From NCBI GenBank assembly GCA_900472175.1, contig UCHD01000004.1, forward strand, positions 62,001-126,000: a stretch of 64,000 bases of DNA, in the 5' to 3' direction. Positions 42,231 to 51,611 of the stretch are shown in pieces. The notes beneath the pieces are model-generated. The model had not been told where the DNA came from and did no database searches. It worked only from the letters and a program-made list of their open reading frames with translations. Numbering within the stretch: the first letter of the stretch is position 1; the number at the start of each line of letters is the position of its first letter. Source of the stretch: Hyphomicrobiales bacterium. GTDB taxonomy: Bacteria; Pseudomonadota; Alphaproteobacteria; Rhizobiales; Rhizobiaceae. The position numbers and the translations under genes are program-made.

Positions 42231-43607
42231 TTATTCGGTGAATTCCACCGTTGTTCCGACGCTGACCATTTTGGCAAGCTCGGTTGCGTCCCAGTTGGTC
42301 AGGCGGACACAGCCATGGCTCTGGGTCTTGCCGATCTTGGACGGTTCCGGAGTGCCGTGGATGCCGTATGTCGGCTTCGACAGGGCGATCCAGACCGTGC
42401 CGACAGGGCCGTTTGGACCCGGCTGCAGGGTCAGGACCTTGTCGTTTTCACCCTGCTTGAAGTTGATCTTCGGATTGTAGGTATAACCGGGGTTCAGGGC
42501 AATGCGATCGACCTGTACGGTGCCGGATGGCGATGGCGTGTCGGATGAACCGATGGTGGCCGGATAGGCGGCAATCAGGGTGCCCGCTGCGTCATAGGCG
42601 AACACCTGTTTGCGATACTTGTCGGCGACAATGCGGGTGACCTTGGCAGTCTTGGCCTCGCCCGGATTGATCACCTTGATGATGGTGCCGGGAATGGTGA
42701 AATCGATGCCGGGGTTCAATTCACGCAGATAGGCCTCGTCCATATGGAATTTCTCGCCGAGCATTTCCGATGTCGACGTGAAGGAAAGGTGTGGCAGTAC
42801 GGCCTTGTGGGCATAATCGTCCGGAATGGAAGCAACGTAGGGTCCGGCCGCATCGGCTGCCGTGATCGTATAGGTGGTGATCGGCAGGCCACCGCTGAAG
42901 CGCAGCCGCTCGAGGATATCTTCGGTATTATTCGGATCCAGCGTTTCGCCGGTCGCCTGCTGCCAGGCTTCGATCGCCTTGGTGACATTGGATCCATTCT
43001 TGCCGTCAATCACACCCGGCGAAAAACCTTCCCGATCGAGAAAAACCTGCAGAGCGGTGATTTCAGCGCTGGATTTCTTGGTGATTCGGGTGGCGGATGG
43101 CAGCGCTTGCCGCTCAGGCGCGCTTTCTTCCGCTGGCAGGGCCGCCATATCGTTTTCGTCCTGCATCGGCAGGCTTGCCGGCAATTCCTGACGCTCGATA
43201 TTTCGCGGCGCGCCTTCGCGGTAATCCGGGATTGATCCGGTGATTTCGCCGGGACGCGTATAACCCTGATCGGTGAAAGCAGGATCGGAATAACCGTAGT
43301 CTGGATTGACATAGACGTCGCGGTTTCGTTCGCGGCGGCGCATATCATTGCCCTGACGTCCCGATCCCATCACGGTCGCGACGATATTGCCCCAGCTATC
43401 GACCAGGACGGTGCGGCCACGGCGATCGCGCGTCATCCGCACGTCGCCGGATTCGGGCATGTAGTCGAGAATATCGCCCTGAGGCGTCACCAGAACTGCA
43501 TTGGGCGGCAGGCGGCCGTAGCTATCCTGTGCCTGGGCGGCAGTGGCAAAAGCGAGCACGCTGACGGCGGCAAGAAGGGCAAAGCGGGTTCTGGAAACGA
43601 ACGTCAC
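42231..43607 (-). CDS. L,D-transpeptidase (YkuD/ErfK family) with peptidoglycan-binding region
   Basis: A 458-residue exported protein. A signal peptide (ALLAAVSVLAFATAAQAQ) is followed by a poorly conserved Arg/Asp-rich region, a peptidoglycan-binding-like segment (about 180-230, ITALQVFLDREGFSPGVIDG) and a C-terminal YkuD domain (about 325-458). The catalytic motif is intact: HGTPEPSKIGKTQSHGCVRL. It forms 3-3 cross-links in peptidoglycan or attaches proteins to it, in the periplasm. Rhizobiales are rich in such enzymes because of polar growth. Confidence 0.92.
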   Translation of the reverse strand: MTFVSRTRFALLAAVSVLAFATAAQAQDSYGRLPPNAVLVTPQGDILDYMPESGDVRMTRDRRGRTVLVDSWGNIVATVMGSGRQGNDMRRRERNRDVYVNPDYGYSDPAFTDQGYTRPGEITGSIPDYREGAPRNIERQELPASLPMQDENDMAALPAEESAPERQALPSATRITKKSSAEITALQVFLDREGFSPGVIDGKNGSNVTKAIEAWQQATGETLDPNNTEDILERLRFSGGLPITTYTITAADAAGPYVASIPDDYAHKAVLPHLSFTSTSEMLGEKFHMDEAYLRELNPGIDFTIPGTIIKVINPGEAKTAKVTRIVADKYRKQVFAYDAAGTLIAAYPATIGSSDTPSPSGTVQVDRIALNPGYTYNPKINFKQGENDKVLTLQPGPNGPVGTVWIALSKPTYGIHGTPEPSKIGKTQSHGCVRLTNWDATELAKMVSVGTTVEFTE

Positions 43608-43815
43608 GGTGAAACCTGTTTTCTGGCAGTTGAACTCGGGGCGTACAAATCAAATGGGACGGTAATATGAATAAACTGAATTCATTATGAACAGTTCCCT
43701 AAAATCCTTCGAATTCGGTGGGTTGACCGTTTTGAGCAGGTGATCGGCCCGGTTCCTTGCGATAGCTTTCAATTATTCCCGATTCAACCGGGCGGAGCAA
43801 ACGGGAGAACCAACA

Positions 43816-44670
43816 ATGCCGATCCGAATCTCCGGTGGCGACCCGGAAAATGATTTCCAGATTCTTCTCGACCGTCAGTCTGCGCTGGATATCGGAGCGT
43901 TCGTTGTCGATGGCGTCGATCTTTCTCCGGGCACGGCGATTCCATCCGATGGCGACAGGCGCATCGATCATGCGCTGCAGGGGTTTTTCTTCACCTGCGG
44001 CCCGGACCATATCCGCCACCCCGAGCCCGTCGAGGGACAGGGTGACGGGCAAAGATTTCCTCTGCACGGGTCGCTGTGCGGCACGCCAGTGGGCGAGACC
44101 CGGATGTCGCTACCGGATGAACCGCCAGGCTGCACCGCACAAACCGAGGTCGTGCTTGCGGCCGGTGGAAAGGCCCGTGTTTCCCGCCAATGGGCCATCA
44201 GTGCCGACAAGCGGGAGGTCATGCTTTCCGATCGGGTGACGAACACGGGCGAAAGCCCGTTTGCGCCGATGCTGATGTATCACATGAATATTGGCAGCTG
44301 GCTTGCGGGCGAGGAAACACGGATCCGTGGAAAGATGTTCGGCGACGAAGAGTGTGGCTGGCGATTCGGCGAGGGAGAAAGCGCGCATTTCTGCGTGCCG
44401 GCCGCTCCGGCGGCCGAAGACGGCTGGGCGCAGGTGACGCTGGGGCCGCTGCCGGCTTTGGGCGGCCGTTGCCTGATCGTCCGGTTTTCCACGGCGACCC
44501 TTCCCTTCCTGCAGATGTGGCGGTGCCAGCGCGGTACGGCCGACGTGATTAGTATCGAGCCCGTTTCCCACCGGCTTGCCAAGCGCGTTGAGCTTGCCGC
44601 TGCGGGCGAAATGCCGATGCTGGCGCCAGGCGGGACGGTCGAATACGCCCTGGCGTTCCAGATCCGGTGA
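43816..44670 (+). CDS. Aldose-1-epimerase-like protein (DUF4432 family)
   Basis: A 284-residue protein with galactose-mutarotase-like features: an FPLHGSLCGTPVG segment and MLMYHMNIG, with the His residues expected near the sugar site, and the late IVRFSTATLPFLQMWR segment. DUF4432 members are thought to bind sugars. The start follows the stretch GGGAGAACCAAC. A terminal PGGTVEYALAFQ strand is typical of mutarotase folds. The specific substrate is unknown. Confidence 0.8.
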   Translation: MPIRISGGDPENDFQILLDRQSALDIGAFVVDGVDLSPGTAIPSDGDRRIDHALQGFFFTCGPDHIRHPEPVEGQGDGQRFPLHGSLCGTPVGETRMSLPDEPPGCTAQTEVVLAAGGKARVSRQWAISADKREVMLSDRVTNTGESPFAPMLMYHMNIGSWLAGEETRIRGKMFGDEECGWRFGEGESAHFCVPAAPAAEDGWAQVTLGPLPALGGRCLIVRFSTATLPFLQMWRCQRGTADVISIEPVSHRLAKRVELAAAGEMPMLAPGGTVEYALAFQIR

Positions 44671-44744
44671 TCCGCCTTTCCAATTGACGCGTGACACCGC
44701 CGGTCTTACATCAATCCGGGCATTATTTTGAGGAAGGCACAGCC

Positions 44745-45083
44745 ATGGACATTCGCCAGATCAACGATGAATATTCGGTCACCGGGCAGATTTCGGTCGA
44801 GGACCTCGATGCGATCAAGGCGCTTGGTTTCAAGTCCATCGTCTGCCACCGCCCGGATTTCGAACAGCCCGACCAACCGCAGTTCGCAACCATCGCTGCT
44901 CGGGCCAAGGAACTCGGTCTCGACATCACCCATATCCCGGTCGGTCCGATGGGCGTGACTGCAGATGCCGTGCGCGAAATGGTCGATGCGCTGGATACGT
45001 TCGAACGCCCGATGCTCGGCTATTGCCGCTCCGGCGCCCGTTCGACCAATGTCTACCAGCAGACCCAGCACATTCGCGGCTGA
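44745..45083 (+). CDS. TIGR01244 (DUF442) phosphatase/sulfur-transferase-like protein
   Basis: A 112-residue protein with the protein-tyrosine-phosphatase-like loop CRSGARSTN (Cys at about residue 98) and the starting pattern INDEYSVTGQISVEDLDAI. It matches the domain found alone or at the N-terminus of Blh-type proteins that act in sulfide and biofilm physiology. GAGGAAGG lies before ATG 44745. It is 74 bases after the DUF4432 gene and may be co-transcribed. Confidence 0.85.
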   Translation: MDIRQINDEYSVTGQISVEDLDAIKALGFKSIVCHRPDFEQPDQPQFATIAARAKELGLDITHIPVGPMGVTADAVREMVDALDTFERPMLGYCRSGARSTNVYQQTQHIRG

Positions 45084-45092
45084 TATTTCTCG

Positions 45093-45127
45093 ACGGCGCG
45101 CATCCTCGTGATTGCGCGCCGTTTTTT
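45093..45127 (+). terminator. Rho-independent terminator
   Basis: ACGGCGCGCA (45093-45102) pairs with TGCGCGCCGT (45113-45122) around a 10-base loop, followed by TTTTTT. It serves the TIGR01244 gene and lies before the convergent ThDP-enzyme gene. Confidence 0.88.
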
Positions 45128-45138
45128 GCTGATGAAAT

Positions 45139-46785
45139 CTAACCGTTTCGGATCTGGCTCAGCGTCCGCGTGGGCGTGATCGCCTCCGGATCAAGCCTGA
45201 TCTCGATGATCGCCGGCTTGCCGCTTTGGCGGGCACGCTCGAAGGCGCCGGCAAATTCCTCCGTCTTTTCCACCAGCTCACCGTGGCCGCCATAGGCGCG
45301 GGCAAAGGCAGCGAAATCCGGATTGGTGAGATCGGTGCCGCTGACCCGGCCCGGATATTCCCGCTCCTGATGCATGCGGATCGTGCCGTAGATGCCATTG
45401 TTGATGACCAGCGTGATGATCGGCAGGTTGTAGCGCACCGCGGTGGCAAATTCCTGGCCGTGCATCATGAAACAGCCGTCACCGGCAAAGCAGATGACTT
45501 CCCGCTCAGGATGCAACTGTTTGGCGGCAACCGCTGCCGGCAGGCCGTACCCCATCGAACCCGATGTCGGCGCCGCCTGCGTGTTGAACTGCTGGAACCG
45601 GTGAAACCTGTGCAGCCAGGTGGCGTAGTTGCCGGCGCCATTGGCAAAGATCGTGTCCTTTGCCGTGTTTGCTTCGATGTAGCGCATGATCGGTCCCATC
45701 TGCACGTCGCCGGGACCGGTTTCCGGCGGGGTCGACCAAGTGAGATAGGATTGATGCATCCGTGCCGTTCGCTCCGACTGCCTGTGCGGCTGAGCCGGCG
45801 TCAGCGTCTCCAGGGCGGCTGCGAAGTCAGCGGGCGACGCGGCGATGGCCAGGTCCGGACGGTAGACCCGGCCGAGTTCGCCGGGGTTGGGATAGACATG
45901 CACCAGCGTCTGCTGCGGATAGGGCACGTCCAGAAGGGTATAGCCCGAAGACGGCATTTCGGAGAACCGGCCGCCGATCAACAGCACCAGGTCTGCTTCG
46001 CGGATGTCCTTGGCCAGTGCCGGGTTGATGCCGATGCCGACATCTCCGGCATAGTTCGGATGAAGATGATCAAACAGCATCTGTCGGCGGAAGGAGCAGC
46101 CAACCGGCAGATCGAAGCGTTCGGCAAACGACTGGAACTGCAGGACGGCCTCCTCGCTCCAGCGCGTGCCGCCGAGAATGGCGATCGGCCGTTCGGCTTT
46201 GGCGAGCAGGGCTTCCAGCGCCCGCATCTGGCCGGGGCCGGGATGGCTTTCCACCGGTTGATAGGGCTTTGCCGAGGCCGCTTGCGTCTTCTGCGTCAGC
46301 ATGTCTTCCGGCAAGGTCAGGACCACCGGGCCGGGGCGGCCGGATGTGGCGACGGCAAAGGCACGGGTGACGAATTCCGGGATACGGGCGGGGTCGTCGA
46401 TCTCACCGACCCATTTGGCGATTTCGGTAAACGCGCGGCGGTATTCGATTTCCTGGAAGGCTTCGCGCTCGCGGGCATCGCGCTGGACCTGGCCGATGAA
46501 CAGGATCATCGGGATAGAATCCTGGCGGGCGATGTGCAGGCCGGCGGACGCATTCATGGCGCCCGGACCGCGGGTCACCATGCAGATGCCGGGCTCGCCT
46601 GTCAGGCGGCCCCAGGCGTCGGCCATCATCGCGGCACCGCCTTCCTGGCGGCAGACCACGACATCGATATCGGTATCATAGAGCGCGTCGAGCACGGCGA
46701 GATAGCTTTCGCCCGGCACACAAGACACCCGCGTGACGCCATTTGCCTTCAGCGCCTCAACGATCAATTCTCCACCTGTCTTCAT
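45139..46785 (-). CDS. Thiamine-diphosphate-binding enzyme, acetolactate-synthase-like
   Basis: A 548-residue ThDP enzyme with three domains. The N-terminal pyrimidine domain has the catalytic Glu in VVCRQEGGAAMMADAWGRL; the middle domain runs about 190-330; the C-terminal PP domain has the motif GDGCFMMHGQEFATAVRYN ending in INNG. The family includes acetolactate synthases, benzoylformate decarboxylases and sulfoacetaldehyde acetyltransferases; no ilvN is next to it, so it is not the ordinary biosynthetic enzyme. ATG 46785 has GGAGGA 6 bases upstream. It ends an operon with a DMT exporter and an alpha/beta hydrolase. Confidence 0.87.
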   Translation of the reverse strand: MKTGGELIVEALKANGVTRVSCVPGESYLAVLDALYDTDIDVVVCRQEGGAAMMADAWGRLTGEPGICMVTRGPGAMNASAGLHIARQDSIPMILFIGQVQRDAREREAFQEIEYRRAFTEIAKWVGEIDDPARIPEFVTRAFAVATSGRPGPVVLTLPEDMLTQKTQAASAKPYQPVESHPGPGQMRALEALLAKAERPIAILGGTRWSEEAVLQFQSFAERFDLPVGCSFRRQMLFDHLHPNYAGDVGIGINPALAKDIREADLVLLIGGRFSEMPSSGYTLLDVPYPQQTLVHVYPNPGELGRVYRPDLAIAASPADFAAALETLTPAQPHRQSERTARMHQSYLTWSTPPETGPGDVQMGPIMRYIEANTAKDTIFANGAGNYATWLHRFHRFQQFNTQAAPTSGSMGYGLPAAVAAKQLHPEREVICFAGDGCFMMHGQEFATAVRYNLPIITLVINNGIYGTIRMHQEREYPGRVSGTDLTNPDFAAFARAYGGHGELVEKTEEFAGAFERARQSGKPAIIEIRLDPEAITPTRTLSQIRNG

Positions 46786-46821
46786 GTCTGCTCCTCCCAA
46801 AGCGTCTTAGAAAATGTTGTG

Positions 46822-47772
46822 TCAGATGGCCGGCGAGACCGGCGCGATACCCGCAGTCTTGTTGACCCGGCGTTCGCGCCAGATGATGTAGAGGCCCGAG
46901 CCGATGATGATGGCGATGCCCAGCCATTTCAGTGCATCGGGCAGATGGTCGAACACCAGCCAGCCAAAAATCGTCGCCGAGACGATTTCCAGATATTGCA
47001 GCGGCGCCAGCACCGAGGCAGGCGCGGCGCGATAGGCATAGACACCAAGCACGCCGGAAATCGTTGCGGTGACGCCGACGCCGAGCAGATAAAGGCTGGC
47101 GGTCATATCCGGCATGACCGGATCGAAAATTTCCGACCCGGTGCCATCGCCCATATAAAGCAGGACAGCGCAAAACAGCGCCCCCCAGACGCCGGCATGA
47201 AACTGCATCGACCACGGATCCTCGTTCTGCGCCACCATGCGGGTGACCAGCAGGAAGATCGCCAGCCCGAAGGCCGAGACAACCGGTAAAAGTGCGATCC
47301 AGCCGACCTCCTGCATGCTCGGCTGGATCACCAGAAGCGCGCCGAAAAAGCCGACGCCGCAGGCCGTATACCGCCGCCAGCCGATGGTTTCCTTGAGGAA
47401 GATGCTGCCGAGGATCGTCAGGATGATCGGCTCGACGAAGAAGATGGCGATGGCATCGGCCACTTCCATTGCCTTCAGCGTGGTGATGAAGGACAGCATG
47501 GTGACGACGAGCAGGCCGCCGCGCAACATATGCAGTCCGGTCTTCTTCCAGGTGAGATCGAACAATGTGCCGCGGACGACGACGATCGGCAGGATGAAGA
47601 GCATCTGCAGGACGAAACGCACGGCGGTGATTTCTGCCGAGGGAACGGTGGTGATCGCGAGTTTTGCAAAAATATCGATCAGCGGCGAGATCAGCACCGC
47701 GATGACCATCAGTGTGAGCCCGAAGGAAACGTCGTTGCTGCGTGTCGCCAAGTTTGCGGAAATGCCGGTCAT
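46822..47772 (-). CDS. EamA/DMT-family transporter
   Basis: A 316-residue membrane protein with about ten membrane segments in two EamA repeats (first at about 15-145, second about 155-295). The product ends in a basic cytoplasmic tail. It lies 13 bases after the alpha/beta hydrolase gene and 36 bases before the ThDP enzyme gene, so the three form an operon. DMT proteins usually export metabolites. ATG 47772 is chosen to avoid overlap with the hydrolase gene. Confidence 0.88.
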   Translation of the reverse strand: MTGISANLATRSNDVSFGLTLMVIAVLISPLIDIFAKLAITTVPSAEITAVRFVLQMLFILPIVVVRGTLFDLTWKKTGLHMLRGGLLVVTMLSFITTLKAMEVADAIAIFFVEPIILTILGSIFLKETIGWRRYTACGVGFFGALLVIQPSMQEVGWIALLPVVSAFGLAIFLLVTRMVAQNEDPWSMQFHAGVWGALFCAVLLYMGDGTGSEIFDPVMPDMTASLYLLGVGVTATISGVLGVYAYRAAPASVLAPLQYLEIVSATIFGWLVFDHLPDALKWLGIAIIIGSGLYIIWRERRVNKTAGIAPVSPAI

Positions 47773-47785
47773 GCCAGGTCTTCGC

Positions 47786-48721
47786 TCATTTCCGCTGCTC
47801 CACGACGGAAAGGCACCATGCGGCAAAATCCGTTATGGCACTGTCGCGCTCGATTTCGTTCAAGGTTTCATGGCGCATCGTGGGATAGATCACGGTCGTC
47901 ACATGCTTCAACCCAGCCTTCTGCATGCGCTCAGCCAGCCATGAGATTTCCCGGCCGCCATTGGTGGCCGGATCCTGGCCGCCGCCAACAAGATGGATCG
48001 GCAGGGTTTGCGGCAGCCGGCTCAGCCGGTCCGGCTTTGCGCCATCGAAGGTCAGCTTGAACAGGTCAATCCACATCGAAACGCTGGTATCGAAACCACA
48101 GAGCGGATCACTGATGTATTTTGTCACTTCTGCCGGATCATGCGACAGCCAGTCATAGTCGGTTTTGCGGTTGGGGATGGACTTGGCCCAAGTGCCGAAA
48201 GTCAGTTTCGACAACAGCGTGCTCGGCACATCGGAGCCCTTCAGCATCTTTTCGATGGCAAGAATGGCTTGCGCCGCACGACCGGCAAGACCCGGATTGA
48301 AATTGGAATTCCAGACAGCCAGCCCATCGTAAAGGCCGGGGTCGGTTTCCGCGGCATTCAGCGCGATCAGACCACCCATGGAATGGCCAAACAGGATGAC
48401 GGGAAGGCCAGGGTGACGGCTTGCAGCCATGGTGCGCATGACCGCGACATCGTCAATGACCTTGGCCGGCCCTTCCGATTGCGCATAGCGGCCAAGAGGG
48501 GCATCGGCAGCTCTGGTCGCGCCATGGCCGCGATGGTCATGCGCATAGACGTTGAAGCCGTGGGTGGCCATGGCTTCGGCGAAACGGGCGTAGCGGGCGG
48601 AATGTTCGGCCAGGCCGTGGCAGACGATCAGCACGCCCTTGGGCAGGCCGCCGGCTGGCCAGTGGCGCCAGGCGAGGGCAGCTCCGCTTGGGCTTTGCAA
48701 CGTTTCGACCGTGGCGAACAC
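47786..48721 (-). CDS. Alpha/beta hydrolase, monoacylglycerol lipase/lysophospholipase-like
   Basis: A 311-residue soluble hydrolase with LIVCHGLAEHSARYARFAEA, YAHDHRGHGAT, and the nucleophile elbow FGHSMGG (Ser at about residue 113). The late HLVGGGQDPATNGG and TVIYPTMRHETLNE segments supply the acid and His of the triad. It resembles bacterial monoacylglycerol lipases. First gene of the three-gene operon ending at 45139. Confidence 0.9.
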   Translation of the reverse strand: MFATVETLQSPSGAALAWRHWPAGGLPKGVLIVCHGLAEHSARYARFAEAMATHGFNVYAHDHRGHGATRAADAPLGRYAQSEGPAKVIDDVAVMRTMAASRHPGLPVILFGHSMGGLIALNAAETDPGLYDGLAVWNSNFNPGLAGRAAQAILAIEKMLKGSDVPSTLLSKLTFGTWAKSIPNRKTDYDWLSHDPAEVTKYISDPLCGFDTSVSMWIDLFKLTFDGAKPDRLSRLPQTLPIHLVGGGQDPATNGGREISWLAERMQKAGLKHVTTVIYPTMRHETLNEIERDSAITDFAAWCLSVVEQRK

Positions 48722-48912
48722 CCGTTAGATCCTCCCAGGCGAAGTTCTGCGCTTGACCTTTATCAACTTGATTTAACAGCCAAAGGCAACCGGCGCTTGG
48801 TGCTTGTTTGACATCAGGTCAGGAAAAATCGGCCGGGCAGGAATTTCAGGTTGCAATTTTCCCGTTTTAATCGCTAAATGATCTTGTTTTGTTCTTGTTG
48901 GTGGAGGTCAGC

Positions 48913-49680
48913 ATGCAAGGAAATGTGAGGATTGTCTTCGTGCCGTTTCTGCATCGTCTGGGGATGATCCTGGTCGCTGTCCTGTTTGTGTCGCCCGTCT
49001 TTGCGGCGGAGGAGGCCGCGTCCGCGAAACGTCGGACCGAGTACATTTTCGCCATCAGTTGGCAGCCGGGATTTTGCGAAACCCGGCCAAACCGCAAGGA
49101 ATGTGCCGGCCAGACCGTCGAGCGCCATGACGCAACGCATTTTTCGCTGCATGGCCTCTGGCCGATGAAGAAGAGCTATTGCAGCGTTTCTGCGGATATC
49201 AAGGCGCGCGACCGGAAGGGCGACTGGCTGGACCTGCCGCAACTGGCGATGGCGGAGGAGACGGCCGCGAAGCTGATGGTGGCCATGCCGGGAACGCAAT
49301 CAGGCCTCGACCGGCATCAGTGGCTGCGCAGTGGCACATGCCACGGCGGCACCGCGCAGGACTATTTTTCGGTGCAGCTTCGTCTTCTCGAGGAAATCAA
49401 CGGCTCGGCGGTCCGCGCCCTGTTTGCCGCCAGGCTCGGGCAGGACGTCACGGAAAGCGAGGTCAAACAAGCCTTTGACGAGAGCTTCGGCAAGGGGGCG
49501 GGTGATCGTGTCCGGATGCGGTGTGAGAAAGCCGGTGCACGCAGCGTCGTCACCGGGCTGACGATCGGCCTGTCGGGAGATGTTTCAGCCATGTCCGGCC
49601 TTTCAACTCTGATCCTTGCGGCCGCCGATACGGATTTTAAATGCGCAAATGGCATCGTCGATACGGCCGGCATTGAGTGA
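48913..49680 (+). CDS. Ribonuclease T2 family protein with altered second catalytic motif
   Basis: A 255-residue exported protein with signal peptide (LGMILVAVLFVSPVFAAE). The first active-site motif FSLHGLWP is intact. The second, normally H-E-W-x-K-H-G-T-C, reads HQWLRSGTC, so the catalytic Glu and the second catalytic His are replaced by Gln and Ser. Cysteines for the fold are present (GFCETRPNRKEC, CANG). It may be inactive as a nuclease or use another mechanism. ATG 48913 has GGAGG about 6 bases upstream. Confidence 0.87.
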   Translation: MQGNVRIVFVPFLHRLGMILVAVLFVSPVFAAEEAASAKRRTEYIFAISWQPGFCETRPNRKECAGQTVERHDATHFSLHGLWPMKKSYCSVSADIKARDRKGDWLDLPQLAMAEETAAKLMVAMPGTQSGLDRHQWLRSGTCHGGTAQDYFSVQLRLLEEINGSAVRALFAARLGQDVTESEVKQAFDESFGKGAGDRVRMRCEKAGARSVVTGLTIGLSGDVSAMSGLSTLILAAADTDFKCANGIVDTAGIE

Positions 49681-49772
49681 ATGGCGTGGCTAAAGCCGGT
49701 TTCTTCATTGCTCCGCCGGGATAATTCGCCTACATAGCGGGCAAAATCCCATTCCGTCGGAGCAGTCTCTCT

Positions 49773-51422
49773 ATGGCACGTCAATTCATTTATCATATGT
49801 CCGGGCTGAACAAGGCCTACGGCACCAAGAAGGTGCTTGAGAATGTCAATCTGTCGTTCTATCCGGACGCCAAGATCGGTATTCTCGGTCCGAACGGTGC
49901 CGGTAAGTCGACCGTGCTGCGCATCATGGCCGGCCTCGACAAGGAATATACCGGCGAAGCCTGGGTCGCCCAGGGCGCGACGGTCGGTTACCTGGCACAG
50001 GAGCCGCAGCTCGACCCCAACAAGACGGCGATGGAAAACGTCATGGAGGGCGTGGCCGACAAGACCGCCATCCTCGAGCGCTACAACGAACTGATGATGA
50101 ACTATTCCGACGAGACGGCGGAAGAGGGAGCCAAGCTCCAGGACATCATCGACGGCCAGAACCTGTGGGATCTGGAAAGCCAGGTCGAGATGGCGATGGA
50201 AGCCCTGCGCTGCCCGCCCGGCGATGCCGACGTGACCAGCCTTTCGGGCGGTGAGCGCCGCCGCCTCGCCTTGTGCAAGCTGCTGCTCTCCAAGCCGGAC
50301 CTGCTGCTTCTCGACGAACCGACCAACCATCTCGACGCAGAAACCATCGGCTGGCTGGAAAACCATCTGCGCCAGTATCCCGGCGCCGTGATGATGATCA
50401 CCCACGACCGCTACTTCCTCGACAACGTCACCGGCTGGATCCTCGAGCTCGACCGTGGCCGCAGCATTCCCTACGAAGGAAACTACTCGGCCTACCTGCT
50501 GGCCAAGGCCAAGCGCATGGCGCAGGAAAATCGTGAAGACGCCTCCCGCCAGAAGGCAATCAGCCGCGAGCAGGAATGGATCGCTTCCAGCCCGAAGGCC
50601 CGTCAGTCGAAGTCGAAGGCTCGTATCAAGGCCTATGACGAGCTGGTCGAAGCAGCTGACAAGATGCGCCTTGGCGATGCGCAGATCATCATTCCGATCG
50701 GCGAACGCCTCGGTCAGGTGGTCATCGAAGCCGAAAACATCACCAAGGGTTATGGCGACCGCGTCCTGATCGACAACCTGTCGATCAAGCTGCCGCCAGG
50801 CGGCATCGTTGGTGTCATCGGTCCGAACGGTGCTGGTAAGACGACGCTGTTCCGGATGATCACCGGCCAGGAAAAGCCGGATAGCGGCTCGTTCCGTGTC
50901 GGCGATTCCGTCAAGCTCGGCTATGTCGACCAGAGCCGCGATGCGCTCGATGGCAACAAGACCGTCTGGGAAGAAATTTCCGGTGGTGCCGAAGTCATCA
51001 AGCTCGGCAAGCTGGAAATGAACTCGCGCGCCTATTGCGGCGCCTTCAACTTCAAGGGCACCGACCAGCAGCAGAAGGTCGGCAACCTCTCCGGCGGTCA
51101 GCGCAACCGCGTTCACCTTGCCAAGATGCTGAAGGCCGGCGGCAACGTGCTGCTGCTCGACGAACCGACCAACGACCTCGACACGGAAACGCTGGCCGCA
51201 CTTGAAATCGCGCTGGAGAATTTTGCCGGTTGCGCTGTGATCATCAGCCACGACCGCATGTTCCTCGACCGATTGGCCACGCACATTCTGGCCTTCGAAG
51301 GCGACAGCCATGTCGAGTGGTTCGAAGGCAACTTCGAAGACTACGAGAAGGACAAGATCCGCCGCCTTGGCCCGGAATCGGTCAATCCAAGCCGCGTCAG
51401 CTACAAGCGCCTGACGCGATAG
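49773..51422 (+). CDS. ettA: Energy-dependent translational throttle protein (ABC-F ATPase)
   Basis: A 549-residue soluble protein with two ABC domains and no membrane domain. Domain 1 has GPNGAGKST, LSGGERRR and LLLLDEPTNHLD; domain 2 has GPNGAGKTT, LSGGQRNR and LLLLDEPTNDLD. The linker region between them (about 240-320, rich in Lys, Arg and Glu) is the P-site tRNA interacting motif. EttA binds the ribosomal E site and gates elongation according to energy status. The length and starts match EttA closely. Confidence 0.96.
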   Translation: MARQFIYHMSGLNKAYGTKKVLENVNLSFYPDAKIGILGPNGAGKSTVLRIMAGLDKEYTGEAWVAQGATVGYLAQEPQLDPNKTAMENVMEGVADKTAILERYNELMMNYSDETAEEGAKLQDIIDGQNLWDLESQVEMAMEALRCPPGDADVTSLSGGERRRLALCKLLLSKPDLLLLDEPTNHLDAETIGWLENHLRQYPGAVMMITHDRYFLDNVTGWILELDRGRSIPYEGNYSAYLLAKAKRMAQENREDASRQKAISREQEWIASSPKARQSKSKARIKAYDELVEAADKMRLGDAQIIIPIGERLGQVVIEAENITKGYGDRVLIDNLSIKLPPGGIVGVIGPNGAGKTTLFRMITGQEKPDSGSFRVGDSVKLGYVDQSRDALDGNKTVWEEISGGAEVIKLGKLEMNSRAYCGAFNFKGTDQQQKVGNLSGGQRNRVHLAKMLKAGGNVLLLDEPTNDLDTETLAALEIALENFAGCAVIISHDRMFLDRLATHILAFEGDSHVEWFEGNFEDYEKDKIRRLGPESVNPSRVSYKRLTR

Positions 51423-51493
51423 GCTCGGAGCTGCTGCATCGCCGCGCCATGGCTATAAGGCAGCGCATTGTTTCGCCTGTCAAATCAGATCAG

Positions 51494-51518
51494 GGCGGTC
51501 CGCTTGGGCCGCCTTTTT
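51494..51518 (+). terminator. Rho-independent terminator after ettA
   Basis: GGCGGTCC-gctt-GGGCCGCC followed by TTTTT; 8-base stem with one G-T pair. Confidence 0.82.
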
Positions 51519-51574
51519 CATGTCCTGAAGCCTGTGGCCAATGCCATATTTCAACTTGCGGAAAAACGGAAAAT

Positions 51575-51596
51575 CACATAAACATATCTTTATGTG
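51575..51596. promoter_or_regulatory. SahR-like operator upstream of the ArsR-methyltransferase/metF operon
   Basis: CACATAAA (51575-51582) and TTTATGTG (51589-51596) form a perfect 8-base inverted repeat around a 6-base CATATC spacer. It resembles the ATAAA-n-ATATC-TTTAT type sites known for ArsR-family regulators of the methionine cycle. It lies 15 bases before the first gene, fitting autoregulation. Confidence 0.7.
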
Positions 51597-51611
51597 TTGA
51601 TGAGGTTGGTG

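Noticed and set aside
44020-44045. Peptide HPEPVEGQ in the DUF4432 protein, resembling a translated palindromic repeat
   Set aside because: The DNA does not form a clear inverted repeat of element length, and the segment lies at a natural loop, so chance is more likely.
45226-47289. 687-codon plus-strand frame opposite the ThDP enzyme and EamA genes
   Set aside because: Antisense shadow of two well-supported genes; translated sequence is rich in Arg, Gly and His without motifs.
49362-51311. 649-codon minus-strand frame opposite ettA
   Set aside because: ettA has complete ABC-F motifs on the other strand, so this is a shadow.
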